Shown here one piece after another: positions 42,059-52,345 of a DNA stretch of 64,000 nt. The DNA comes from Larimichthys crocea (lineage: Eukaryota; Chordata; Actinopteri; Sciaenidae). The first letter of the stretch is position 1; each line of letters begins with the position of its first letter. The translations under genes were made by a program, and so were the position numbers. The stretch is from positions 930,001-994,000 of the forward strand of contig NC_040022.1 of the NCBI RefSeq assembly GCF_000972845.2, given 5' to 3'. A model generated the notes under the pieces. That model searched no databases, was not told where the DNA came from, and saw only the letters and a program-made list of their open reading frames with translations.

Positions 42059-45000
42059 CACTCTTGATGCAGAGTTAGCAAACTCCATTCATCGTTCTAC
42101 ATTTGCATTTCATGCAGCGTGTACACTGGATACGACTAACTAACCTCACGCTGAGCTTTAGAAGCACTGAACTAATTAAACTGAAGTGAAAAGGCATCAA
42201 TGAAGAGCATCTACGATTGGTTGGATGACCTCGGGGGAAACTACACACAGGCGTATGATGAAGAACACATCTTAAAAAGTTTAACGGGGGTTGGCTGACA
42301 TGCTGGGTCACACTCGCATGGCCGCTCATTCACGCCCCGTGTGGACAACAATACTCGGAAAGTTTGACTGGAATCCCAAAAATCCCGCCCGGCAACGCCC
42401 ACAGCGGCAACCCGACCTCACTCCTATTGGTCGGGCTCTCCTTCAGTTTTCTCAACTGATGACTCAGCTGCTGGAGCTGGAGCTTCCGCCTCTGACACAC
42501 ACACACACACACACTCAAACATAACGTACGTACAGGAATGTGGGCCACAAAGTAAAAAGATAAACGCAGCATGCTCTAAGATCCACACAGGCTGCAACCG
42601 CATACAAGGCAACACACAGCCACACACACACACAGCCACACACACACACACACACACACAGCCATCCTGCTGTGTACAAAGGACTGGGGGCACAGAGGAT
42701 GAAAGGAAAAGAGGCCAAGGTTCATTCTTTCAATGCAACTTCTCCATTCTTTCCTCTCTATCCCTCTCTGCGTTACCCCATTTCCTGACTGGGATTCCTG
42801 TTTCTTCTCTACTCTCTCGCTCTTTCACTCCGTTAAAACACTTTAATGCCACCTCATTCTCTGTTAGGATGAGACAGAAAATCAAGAGTAACAATGACCT
42901 ATCACCATTTATCACATATCGTATGCAGCCATTATTTTTTTTGATAGTGTGAACATTTCGCGTGGTCATGTTTGTGCAAGTGGTCCGAGAGCCAGAGAGT
43001 CTATTTTAACTGGCGCGGCTATTCCAGCCTTTACGGCACTGGTTTAGCGGGAAACCTACAGACCAACTGCATACGCCGTAAATCATATCATGTGATGCTA
43101 CACAAACAAACCAAGCATTCCGAAAAGCACTGTGTCCAGTCAGTGAGCAAGATATACACACAGGGGAGACGAGGGACAACGCAAGACAGAGAAAAGTATT
43201 TTCACATCAAGCTCGAAAAATAGAATCAAGAATGAGTCCATATGATCAGTGAGTCAATATGGCACTAATTCACTGCCTGACAATGTGCTAATACTGTTAA
43301 AGTCCATGGAAAGTAAGAATAAATGTGTTCTGTCAAATTTGAATAATTAAAAATACTGACAAGTTTATAAAATTAGGCGTCAAAATGAATTTGCTGAAGC
43401 CACGCCCACTCGTGGGAGCAGTCAAGCTGTGATTTTGAAGCGACTGAAACGTGTCCGATGAGTTCAGAAAATGACATGACTAACTTTGAAACACTCTGAG
43501 ATAAATTCACCTCTATCTCTCTGCTAGGGGTGCAGGGGTATGCTCAGGGTGGCCTCAGTGTGTCATCGAGCCACCCTTTAGGACCGCCCACAAAATCCTG
43601 GACTGAAAACTGGTGAAAAACCTCTGACTCCACATTCCAATAATATATGATTCACATGTTTTCAGCAACTATCTTCAACACATTTAATGTATTTTGAAAT
43701 AAATCTTAGAATTGCCTTCACACTGACTTTACACAGACATACAGGCGATACATCAAGGCTATTTTGATATGACACTGTTCATCTATTCACCAATCAATAC
43801 CATGCAGTAGTAATATAAGGCTGCAGAAAAAAAAGACTTGATTAAGACGGTTATCTTTTTTTCCCCTTCCATCATTCATCTCTCAGTGCTATCTTCATCT
43901 ATCCATAGCTCTCCATGTTCCGCTGTCCGTCACTGAGTGTTTTCTATATCTCTCACTCAATGCATCTCTGGAGGAGTGAGTATCACTGAAAAGAGGAGCA
44001 GATTCCTCTGTCTGGATGACAGAAGCTTGGGGGGGGTAGACGCTACTTCCTCTGCAATGTGTGTGTGTGTGTGTGTGTATGTGTGTGTGTGTGAGGAATG
44101 CAGTCCTACTGTGGGACTGCGAGCCAGAGACAGAACAGGGGGAGGGGCGGGTTTCAGGGATGTAGGCCAAAGTTACACCAACTGGGACAGAATACAGTAT
44201 AATGGAAATTTCTGTGTTGCACGTGTATTGCGTGTGTTGCTTATGTAAAACGCAGAGCTAATACTCACAGCCGTGGTAAGAGGCAGGTGAGCCCTCTGAC
44301 CTGCCATACTCTTCGCTGTAGGAAGTCGAGAGGTTGGGCTGAGATGAGCCTCTGCCAAAACCCATCTGACTGCTCCCTGTGGACACCTGAGCCATACGCT
44401 CTTTGGTCTTCAAAGCTTGAGACCTAGTAGGACAAAAAAACAAACAAACATAATAGCATATGGTCAATCATGCTGACTCAAGTCCAGATCCTTGTAATCT
44501 TTACTGCGGCGTCCAAAGGCATGAGGTACAAAAGGACAATTGGTCTTTGGAGCCCTGGAACAAAAGAAATAATGAGATGAAATCTATTACTAAACCCGCC
44601 CTGAGAATCGGGGGGTTTCAAATGGTTCCAATTAGAAAATGCCACAGCAAAAATCCATTAATTAGAATTAAAAATCCTGCCAAGCAAACGATGAACACCC
44701 CTAACCCCTCGGGCCAATTAGTCTAACGCTGGAAAAGATTCAATGCCCTTATTTAGCCAAAATCCGACATTCATCTAAGATAGCGTGTTAGAAAAAAAGA
44801 AACAGAAACAGACAAAAAAGAAACTAATGACACAAGAGAAGGAGGCCGTCAGCTAAACTCAGAGTGGTCAGAGACAACCATGTACTCTTTGAGTACAATA
44901 ACTCTGCTTGTACTTCTTAGCAGTATAAAAGATAAGAAGTAGCAGCGTTGATGCGTTTAAAACTGAATTTTAAAGAGTTAAATATGAGAAAGGAATGGGA

Positions 45001-46088
45001 ACGTTCAACAGGTCAAGATGCAGACCTTTGTACTTTCACCCACATAGAACTGGGAAAGTACTCAGTACTCCCTGGGACCCACTCAAATGACCACCTGTGA
45101 GTAGTAGCAGTAGACTTCCTGTGGACCGATCTTTGTTTAGAACCAACAGGTGTGGAAACAATGAGGAGAGTCCTTAAGTCCCCCTGCTCCTAGTGAGATA
45201 ACCAGAGTGTGACACGGTGAGGGAAAATCCCACCTCTCGTGTTGAGACTGTTTATTGAATTAGTTCACGGTGAATGTCAATGACCGTCAGCCAGATAATT
45301 ATTAAAATACTGCCACCGTCTCAACTAGTGTACGGTTTGTAGAGACCTCAGATAAAGCTTCACGATCAGCTGTAATAAAACTGAAAGAAAAGCAGTGAGT
45401 ACAAACAAAGGGTGAATAAGTCCTGATGCAGTTTGAACCACTGGCTCCTCATTTGATGATTCTGATCACTGGCTTTTAGCCGGCCCTTTTAGAGGACAAG
45501 GACAAAGTCACAGTTGCAGAGACTATTCTATCACTGTCACTTCCCACGCCCCACAAAACCATGACCTGGTAAACTTGTTAGATTAGAGACTGTGTTAGAT
45601 TCAAGGACAAAATTGTTAATCACAAAATGTACTTTGACTCCTGTGTAAAGCTCTTACCTCTCTCCTTTGAGGCGGTCCTCGTCTTTCAGTAGGACCACCA
45701 GCTGTTTGCTCTTCTCCCTGACGTTGATGCCCTGGTCTTTGCCGTCTCTGTCGATGTACTGGAAGTCCTTCAGGGTCTGGATGGCGAAGATGTTCTCTTT
45801 GCACTGCAGGGCCACTCGCTCCGAGCCCGTCTTGATCAGGTAGTCGAGCAGGGTGAGCGCCTTGTAGACGTGGCGCCAGTTCTTGCCGTGGTCGTTGAGC
45901 CGCTTCCAGATCATGCTCATGATCTCGCTGAAGGCCACCACGTTGTAGGTGAGGTCGGCGATCTCCGACATGAGGGAAGACGACGGGCCCCAGGGGTCGT
46001 TGGAGGTGGCCTCTCTGACTTTTTTCTCGGCGTCAGAGTAGTTGTTCACCATGTTCTTCATCTGCCGGCGGATGGTCGAGCTTGGCAT
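35709..46088 (-). CDS. epn2: Epsin-2, nine coding exons, complete
   Basis: Joined on the - strand: 46088-45658, 44423-44269, 39950-39838, 39369-39265, 38801-38687, 38238-38089, 37783-37691, 36532-36305, 36049-35709. They sum to 1731 nt, 576 aa plus stop, near the 584-641 aa of mammalian isoforms. All introns are GT-AG with matching phases. The ENTH domain (about 12-144) keeps the lipid-binding residues R8, K11, R25, R63, K69 and H73. UIM1 lies at about 215-231 (EEELQLQLALAMSREAA) and UIM2 at about 240-253 (GDDLRLQMALEESK). DPW motifs for AP-2 are at 287, 301, 317, 331 and 342. A clathrin-box-like LVNLDSL is at 439. NPF motifs for EH-domain partners are at 457, 475 and 572. Epsins bend PI(4,5)P2 membranes and bring ubiquitinated cargo into clathrin-coated pits. 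FGRGSSQPNLSTS and the overall layout favour epsin-2 over epsin-1 or -3. Confidence 0.96.
36305..36532 (-). CDS. epn2: epn2 coding exon 9
   Basis: Encodes DGGVASSIPS, SSSLDLFDPLP, TRKTPESFLGPNAALVNLDS and NPFLASA. TRKTPESFLGPNAALV is nearly invariant among epsins. Acceptor TTCCCCAG, donor GTGGGG. Confidence 0.96.
37691..37783 (-). CDS. epn2: epn2 coding exon 8
   Basis: 93 bases encoding SFDLFNASNGTSKEDFSEFD and SLRSSSSVPT, homologous to the SFELFSNLNGTIKDDFSEFD block of mammalian EPN2. Acceptor CCTTTCAG, donor GTACTC (weak after +4). Confidence 0.94.
38089..38238 (-). CDS. epn2: epn2 coding exon 7 with three DPW motifs
   Basis: 150 bases encoding SAPKPAAPVDPWGASS, SSDPWAS and ASDPWSSAAARPKTSNA. 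Each DPW is a candidate contact for the alpha-adaptin appendage of AP-2. Acceptor CACCTCAG, donor GTGACC. Confidence 0.95.
38561..38600. repeat. (CA)20 microsatellite in epn2 intron 6
   Basis: Twenty CA units on the + strand, GT repeats in the epn2 pre-mRNA. Confidence 0.97.
38687..38801 (-). CDS. epn2: epn2 coding exon 6 with two DPW motifs
   Basis: Encodes PQSSLMDLMVVPEPGASADP, then WGAGAGAAAASEDPWQPY. The start resembles the LLDLMDAL region of mammalian epsin-2. Acceptor CTTTGTAG. The donor reads GTACACACACAC, so the splice site runs straight into a CA repeat. Confidence 0.93.
39265..39369 (-). CDS. epn2: epn2 coding exon 5 (second UIM)
   Basis: 35 codons, phase 0 at both ends, encoding EERIRRGDDLRLQMALEESK then KGGPDSVKLPKKKKE. 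Holds UIM2. The acceptor is preceded by a GT repeat (GTGTGTGTGTCTTCAG). Donor GTAAAA. Confidence 0.96.
39838..39950 (-). CDS. epn2: epn2 coding exon 4 (first UIM)
   Basis: Encodes STSPNAGSELEQARPQTSGE, then EELQLQLALAMSREAAEQ. Holds UIM1 with the conserved Ala-x-x-x-Ser core (ALAMS). Acceptor CCGTTAG. Donor GTACACACACAC, a CA repeat beginning at the splice site. Confidence 0.96.
40833..40869. repeat. Perfect 14-bp inverted repeat
   Basis: CTGTCGTGACGTCT at 40833-40846 and its exact reverse complement at 40856-40869, with a 9-base loop. Each arm contains the TGACGT half of a CRE-type site. Confidence 0.9.
43311..43728 (+). repeat. Unclassified dispersed repeat, copy B
   Basis: Second copy of the 3820-4309 element, same orientation, in epn2 intron 3. 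Long blocks such as GGGTGCAGGGGTATGCTCAG and GACCGCCCACAAAATCCTGG are identical. Confidence 0.75.
44269..44423 (-). CDS. epn2: epn2 coding exon 3
   Basis: Encodes SQALKTKERMAQVSTGSSQM, then GFGRGSSQPNLSTS and EGSPASYHG. The FGRGSSQPNLSTS block is characteristic of epsin-2. Acceptor CCTACTAG, donor GTGAGT. Confidence 0.96.
45658..46088 (-). CDS. epn2: epn2 first coding exon (ENTH domain)
   Basis: Contains the whole ENTH domain (SSTIRRQMKNMVNNYSDAEK, then SNDPWGPSSSLMSEIADLTY, WKRLNDHGKNWRHVYKALTL and IQTLKDFQYIDRDGKDQGIN). The start ATG at 46088-46086 is preceded by GCCGCCACC, a full Kozak match, and gives the family N-terminus with hydrophobic residues of helix 0 at I6 and M10. Donor GTAAGA after AG of an Arg codon. 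On the mRNA side a non-coding stretch of about 320 bases probably belongs to the same exon (acceptor TTCCCCGTCTGTCCTAG, exon from 46409), although the leader could contain another intron. Confidence 0.97.
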
Positions 46089-46409
46089 GGTGGCGGCGGA
46101 GACAGGACAGACGGGAAGAAAATACAATGTACACTCTCACGCTGGAGAGCAGCAAGGACGCCGATAACGTTTGTTTAAGAGAGCACACACACACCGTGGG
46201 TGTAAATGTGTGTGTTTTATGTCCGTGCGCCTGTGTCCTCTCTCAAGGCACGGCGGTGGCGTGTGTGTTTGTGAATCTTCTTGGTGTACAGCGGTGCGCG
46301 TGTGTGTACCTGTGTGTGTGTAAGTGTGTTTGTTTATGAGGCTTCTCCAGGCCTGTTAAAACCATCTCCACACACACAGTGCTGGCTGCACACATGACCA
46401 CGCCATCAC
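46089..46409 (-). other. epn2: Putative epn2 5' UTR part of exon 2
   Basis: A strong polypyrimidine tract and CCTAG lie just above 46409, and no AG acceptor is closer to the Kozak ATG than about 50 bases. I therefore infer a leader of about 320 bases. It has upstream ATGs (for example GTGATGGCGTGG), which would be unusual for efficient translation. Splicing of this leader is not certain. Confidence 0.45.
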
Positions 46410-49400
46410 CTAGGACAGACGGGGAAAAAGAAGAAAGGAAATTCAGCAAAGAAACACGCTACATTCAACCAAACCACAACATGTACATGTTAGAATTAGT
46501 TTCTAAACTTACGACAGCTTCGTATTTATTCTATGACAGCTAAACTCGTGTAACATTGTCATCTTCGAGCACAGAATATTTCACCCAACCTACCTTCCTT
46601 TAGAGAAACGCTAAAAAACAACCGAAGCTATGAAACATCTGGTCTTATCGGATCTTGAATTCTTCCAACGTGTCGCTGCTATTCCGATTTCAACACCTAA
46701 ACAATAAGAACGTGAAGTTAATTTATATTTACAGGGGCAGCTGCGGTGCCTTCCTTTCTGAAACTCGACAAAACAATACGTTTCATACTTTGACGCTTAC
46801 ATAAGCAGTTTCCACGCGCTGGCAGAGAGCCTGCCTCCGTATGAGCTCATATGAGACCAGGGTGTTGTGACCAACAATTGTTTTGTTTTTTTCCACGTTT
46901 GTAATGTCACTCGAGTTTTACAGTAATCTGACTCAATTTGTGAATTACAAGGGAGGGTGCTAGAAAAAGCAATCATTTCGATCGTTTCAGGGCAGTCGGC
47001 GGCTCGTTGGGTGGGCTCGGGAGGACGGGAGAGAGCGGGCGGTACGAAACGTTCGAGAGAAAAACACACGCGACATGAACATGAGGAATAATTGATTACC
47101 GATTACCGTTAGGTGTGTCGCTGTGAGAGAAGCCAAACCGATGACTGAGTAAGAATGTGTTTCCACCCTTTGGTGGGCGGCAGGGGAGATAAAGCATTTC
47201 CAGTCTGATTATGACTCGAGGAGTGACTTATCCTCTTGTCCTGTTTCTAACAGATCAGCAGCCTGGCTACTAATCACTTCCTGACTGACACACGTGGAAA
47301 CTGTGTGTGTGGAGTCACAGCTGTAAGACCTACGGGTTTCGTGTGCATGAAAAAAAGTAAAGAGCTTGTTTATTAGCATCTTATTTTCTGTTTACTAAGA
47401 AATGTCCTCGGGCGCGACGCGCAGCTTAGAAAGAAAAATCTATTTTACTGAAACACGATATTTGAATAGTTTGAGCTCAGATGCAAGCAGCGGTATTTAG
47501 TGTCCAGAGAAGACTTCCCGTGCTGCTGTCACGCACACACATTGGCGTGAAACAGATGATCTAATTGTAAAATCGGCGTTCCTGGTAATAAATAGGAGCT
47601 CAGGTTTGTGCTGGGATCTTTTTCGTGTGCAGTGTTCCTCTGACTACCGTCGAGGGAGACCCGTGATGACTTCTCCTTCTCCGGTAATGTGATCCCTGCC
47701 CTGAGCGTGCTTTGACACGCTCTACAAGCGAGCGCTTTCACTCTGTATTAAAAAGTGATTAGCCGTCCATGCAGACTTTTTTTGAAAACATTGCTTTTCC
47801 AACAAGTAGCATGCGGCCGTGTACATTTACGCATGTGTGTGTGTGTGCGCTTATTTCAGGGACCTTCCTGCCTAGTGATGCCACGGAAAGACAGCTGGGG
47901 GGGAACGAAACGAGGAAACGAGGAAAGGAGTGTGAGTGTAGGAGGTGGTGAGAGGGTGGGGGTGTGTGTGGGGGGGTTAAGAAAACAACTTGGCACATCC
48001 CGTAAATTCACTTAACGCCAGTGAAACGGGATTCCTGTGGGGCATGCACCCCCCTCCCCTCCCCGAGCGTTCCCTTCTCGCCCTGCATCCGCATGAATAC
48101 AGCTCAGACCTAATGACACATCTGCTGTTATAATCACCTATTCACCCGTAGCAGACAGGAGGAAGAGAGGGGAGCTCTGTCTTGTCCTCCGCCACCCCGC
48201 CCCACCCCGGAACAACCCCCACCGCGAGACAACGCCGGCCCTGCCTTCCTCCAGCCCTTCTGTGCTTAGATCACTCGGGGCCCAGAAGAGACAGCACACA
48301 GGACTTGTGTGCAGAAATACATATTCATGTCTGAATGACAGTCAACCAGCCAGGATTGCTAGAATAGGAGGATAACCATAAAAAAACTATGTGGTGCAGG
48401 GACTACTTTCTTCCTCCTATCTCCGCATGTCTGTATCCGACTGACACACAGGGAAGACGGGTGAAATCTGAAATCCCTCAACCTATATTTTATGTTTTTG
48501 TTCTAATAGCGCTGCATTAACTCTGACATTTGACCTTCTTCGCTGCCAAATTCATGCACAAATCCCCGACTGTTAATGCCTCGAGGTGGGCAGAACCGTA
48601 GCATCAGCAGAAAACTGACCCCCACCAACAGGCCGCAACGTGTACGTATCTATTGTCACCACAAGTTGGGCCGTCTCCAAAGTCTGGGTAGGAGAAGAGA
48701 AATGACAACAGGGGACGACAATGTGGTGCGCAGCATGCAAATACAGAGAATTCGAGCGAAGCCCTGCGTACGGTGGAATCCCGCTTTAACCAAATACGAT
48801 CCCGGCGAGTTAACGGGCTACTTCATTATCAGATGTGTGGCTCGTGTGGAGAGAGGTTTCCAGGCTGGTCAAGAAGTGACGGTTGACGTTTAAATCTTCA
48901 GAGTGTTTTTATTTGCAGTGCAGATTGTTTCCAGCGTTTCATGAACGCGTGGCCGTGCTGATGCTTATGAACAGGTGAAATCCCCCTCGCTGAAATGAAA
49001 CAAATACTTGACAGCAGCTTCTGCGCTGGAAGAAGTTGTCAAGACTCGATCTGCGGGATTGTTATTGGAGCTTATCGCCACATTTTTCATTAATTGCCTC
49101 GGCGATACAAAGCTTGTTCACTTCTCAGTCGCGTTTGTTTGCTGCCAGCTATCTAAACTGCCCTATCGCGCTTGATTAAAACACCAGAACCGCACTGCAT
49201 GGTGAATGAATGACCCAACAAGTAAACTCTGGAGCGCTCAAACAGTGGTTTCATTCAAAAACTGTACAAATAATCCTATCAGAGGCTGTAATGGAGACGC
49301 GGAAAGGAACGACATTACAGTAAACGTCCACCGAGGAGAGACGGGAGCGCTGGGAACGGGCCCGCAAACAAGCCAAAGCTATCGTGAGCGTGATCACCGG

Positions 49401-51056
49401 TGTCTGGGTGCGTCTTCACAAAACCTGAGTAAACTGTGATTAGCATGATTGAGACGCGGTACGCTGAGAACAGGTCTGCCTTGCCAGGCCCACACAGCAA
49501 GAGTAAAAGCTGATCTGCAGATAGAAGAAGGCTTGCACAATCTCCGTGCGAGAGGGTGTGTGTGTGTGTTAGGAAAGAGAGGAGGGAGGAGGACGGCGGG
49601 GGGTGTGCAACAATGTGACAACAAGTTATCCAGCCGGTTCCTTCCCCGATCCGTTCACCTCTTTTCAGTTCACAGTAATTAATCCTTGACTACTCAGCTG
49701 CTGGAGGATTAAGTTCCCGCAAAAAAAATCGCATTGAATCTAACCCGAAGAAAAATCAAACACGTGTTGCAAAAGCCTTAAAGTGACTGGGGAGTGTATG
49801 ATGTGGGACGTGTGAGGTATGATGAGCATGAAGACAGGAAGAGGCCACCTTCTGATCGTCACGTCACCCCGCCTTTTGTCCTCCCTGGGCCCGGCTGAGA
49901 GACAAAGCCAAGTCAGGGAAGGGTGGAGGAGGAGGAGGAGGAGGACGGTGATGATGCATCTGTCACCCACTGTGACTGACTGATCATGGTGACAATAGAC
50001 AAAGCCCTGCCCCTCTGCTCACTCAGGCCACGTTTATGTGGACTCAGATTTTTTTTTTAAAATATATATAAACCAAACAAACAGTGTTCATGTGAGATTT
50101 TTTAAAGCTGCAGCAGGTTTAGCCGACTGGGAGACAGCGCCCACACACACCAAACAAATCTCAATAAATGTGTGGACTACAGCAGCTCCACTGAATATCC
50201 ACAACAGCAGCCTTATTAGACATCTCTATACAATCATATCACACCAATAGAGAGGATTAAAACATAAAAAATTAAGCCTCTCTTTTAAAAAACAAACAAA
50301 CAAAAATAATAAATCACAGCGTCTCTTTTAACTGATATGATAGCACGCGAGCTAAAGTAGCTTCGGCTAACGGTCAGTTTTGGGAATATTTAAGTTTTTA
50401 AAAATAAAAATAAAAAAAACCTGTTTGAGTTTAAGGGATGATTTAAGTGGATGTTAACAGAGGTTTAAGTTTGTTTTTGCGCAACAGCCGTTTGCCGCTA
50501 ACCGTTAGCAACTCCGGCGCAAAACTTAGCGACAAGTAGTTGCCGTTGGGCTAGCAAAATAAGCTAAGTTGCTTACGTTGATTTCAGTTGGTCGCCCGTT
50601 TGAAAACTGTGTTAACTCCAGTTTGGTTTATTTTACCAACTCACTTTATATATTTTTTTACTTCTTAACTGGCTTTATCGTTTTGCATTTGGACACCTCT
50701 AACCGCTGACTAACGTTTAATTCAGGAGAAACACTCGAGCCAAACTTAGCTTTGGAAAAAAAAAAAAAAAGAAAAAAGTTGGATCAAAGCTAGCCCGAGC
50801 TAGCCAGCGGCAGATTTCAGATGTAACCGCTCACATTAAAAACACAACCCGGAGATTATTTAACGTGTGTTACATCTCCAGTACTAACATTACAACCTAA
50901 CGATGTGTATCAATCATCGTATCCCGCTTCAGAGCGTCTTTTCTGGGCTAAGGTAGCCGAACTAGCACGCTACGCTAGTTAGCTTGGTGGAGACATCCCC
51001 GAAGAGAAAAAACAAAACAACTCCTCCACCGTCTTTCAAAGCTGACGGTAACTTAC
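46410..51056 (-). other. epn2: epn2 intron 1
   Basis: About 4.6 kb with no coding exon. A CpG-bearing, G+C-richer patch at about 46960-47070 (- strand ACCGCCCGCTCTCTCC, CCCGAGCCCACCCAACGAGC) could be an alternative first exon or promoter. Otherwise I see only A+T-rich sequence and short simple repeats such as GGA units at 49926-49944. Confidence 0.55.
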
Positions 51057-51370
51057 CATATCTGCAGGGCTACGTCAGCTCCTTCAGCTTTTTTAAAAAT
51101 CCAGGGATATAAACCCTCAAACAACTTCAAACCGATTCCCAAAAAGGAGAGAGGGGCGGTGGGTGGAAATCAAGATGTAGCACTTATCTCGGTGTTCAGG
51201 AGGAGGGTTTGCTTGTTGCGCCTCCGCCGAGCTATGTGTTGCTAATGCTAAAGCCGAAGCTAAACCCAGGCTACACGTATCTCCTCCTCCTCCTCCTCCA
51301 CTCCTCCACCTCCTCCTCCTCCTCCAGAACATGGCGGGCAGGAGTGGAGGAGGAGGTGGAGAGAGCTGGA
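51057..51370 (-). other. epn2: Non-coding first exon and promoter of epn2
   Basis: On the - strand an excellent donor GTAAGT begins at 51056 after CCTGCAGATATG. The region above it has the look of a vertebrate core promoter: a YY1-type ATGGCGG at 51331-51337 on the + strand, lying between CTC and GAG trinucleotide runs, and no TATA box. The transcription start, probably near 51300-51370, is inferred. The ATG next to the donor is not used in the reading frame of exon 2. Confidence 0.6.
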
Positions 51371-51522
51371 GAAGGGTGTGACCAAGGCGGCTTGACTGTG
51401 CCAGGGTCACACACACAGAGAGAGAGAGAGAGGAGCTTTAAAACTACAGTCATGTCACAACCTCTAAGTCACAAATACAAAAACATCATGACACAATCCG
51501 TGTGTTTCATCCCAGGAATTAC

Positions 51523-51709
51523 TTAGATTAGATTAGATTAGATTAGATTAGATTAGATACTTTATTCGTCAAACCACGGGGAAATGTACTTGTTGTACAG
51601 CAGCAGAGGAAAGTGTAGCACACACTACAGAATTAGAAAAAAGTAGAAAAGGCAAAAAAAAGAAACACAATAAATAAAAAATCAGACAAGTACTGAGGAA
51701 AAAAGGGGC

Positions 51710-51710
<1 letters not shown>
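51523..51710 (-). mobile_element. Truncated LINE 3' end with (TTAGA)n tail
   Basis: A TTAGA pentamer run at 51523-51559 followed by TACTTTATTCGTCAAACC and GGGGAAATGTACTTGTTG. This is the 3' untranslated end typical of fish non-LTR retrotransposons, read on the - strand with the microsatellite as tail. It sits about 150 bp upstream of the epn2 promoter. Confidence 0.65.
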
Positions 51711-51762
<52 letters not shown>

Positions 51763-52345
51763 CTTTATTTGTTATACCAAGCTGGGAAATTACAGTGCAG
51801 CTGCAGCATTACACACAGTGACAATAGACAACAACTTAAGAATAAAAAAAAGAACAGACTATACATAATAAAATATCAAAATAGCCATAGTAAATAAAAT
51901 ATATTGTACAAAAGTATATGTGCAAAGTAAGAAAGCATGATATATAAAAAGAGTATTGTAATGTAAAGTGACCATAGTGTAAGAAATATTGCAAAGAAAG
52001 TGACAAATAATAAATATTATTGCAAGAGTAGTGACCATGATATAAATAATATTACAAAAAGTAAGTGACCATGATATAAATAATAACTGCTAAGGTATAA
52101 ATGAAATAAAATAGAAAACAAACTGAGACATGAACAGGAGACTACAACATGATCAGGTGGTGCAGGTGTTGTAAAGTCTGACAGCAGCAGGAACCTCTCC
52201 TCCTTCTTACACCGTGGGTGTAGCAGTCTGCTGCTGAAAAAGCTGCTCAGGGAGCCCACAGTGTCATGTAGGGAGGGAGAGGCGTTGTCCTCTCACCCAC
52301 TTCCTCTATGGAGTCCAGAGGACAGTCTTAGGTCAGAGCTCGCTC
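51711..52345 (-). mobile_element. LINE 3' fragment with (GATA)n tail
   Basis: On the - strand the frame around 52290-52150 reads DNASPSLHDTVGSLSSFFSS, then RLLHPRCKKEERFLLLSDFT. This resembles the C-terminal end of the ORF2 protein of fish LINEs (a DNPSHPLHDTL-type block and a C-x-x-E-R motif). The 3' UTR is A+T-rich and ends in ACTTTATTTG and a GATA tetramer run (51711-51763). It is severely 5'-truncated and dead. Confidence 0.75.

Larger units (their letters stand above)
39951..44268 (-). other. epn2: epn2 intron 3
   Basis: About 4.3 kb without an exon I can recognise. It holds CA tracts at 42015-42055 and 42611-42660, a GT tract at 44058-44093, the dispersed repeat copy at 43311-43728 and a 14-bp perfect hairpin at 40833-40869. 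Mammalian EPN2 has an optional exon at this place (after SPASYHG); I do not see its equivalent. Confidence 0.8.

Noticed and set aside
48576..48893. 105-codon open frame in epn2 intron 1
   Set aside because: No homology recognised, and the length is within chance.
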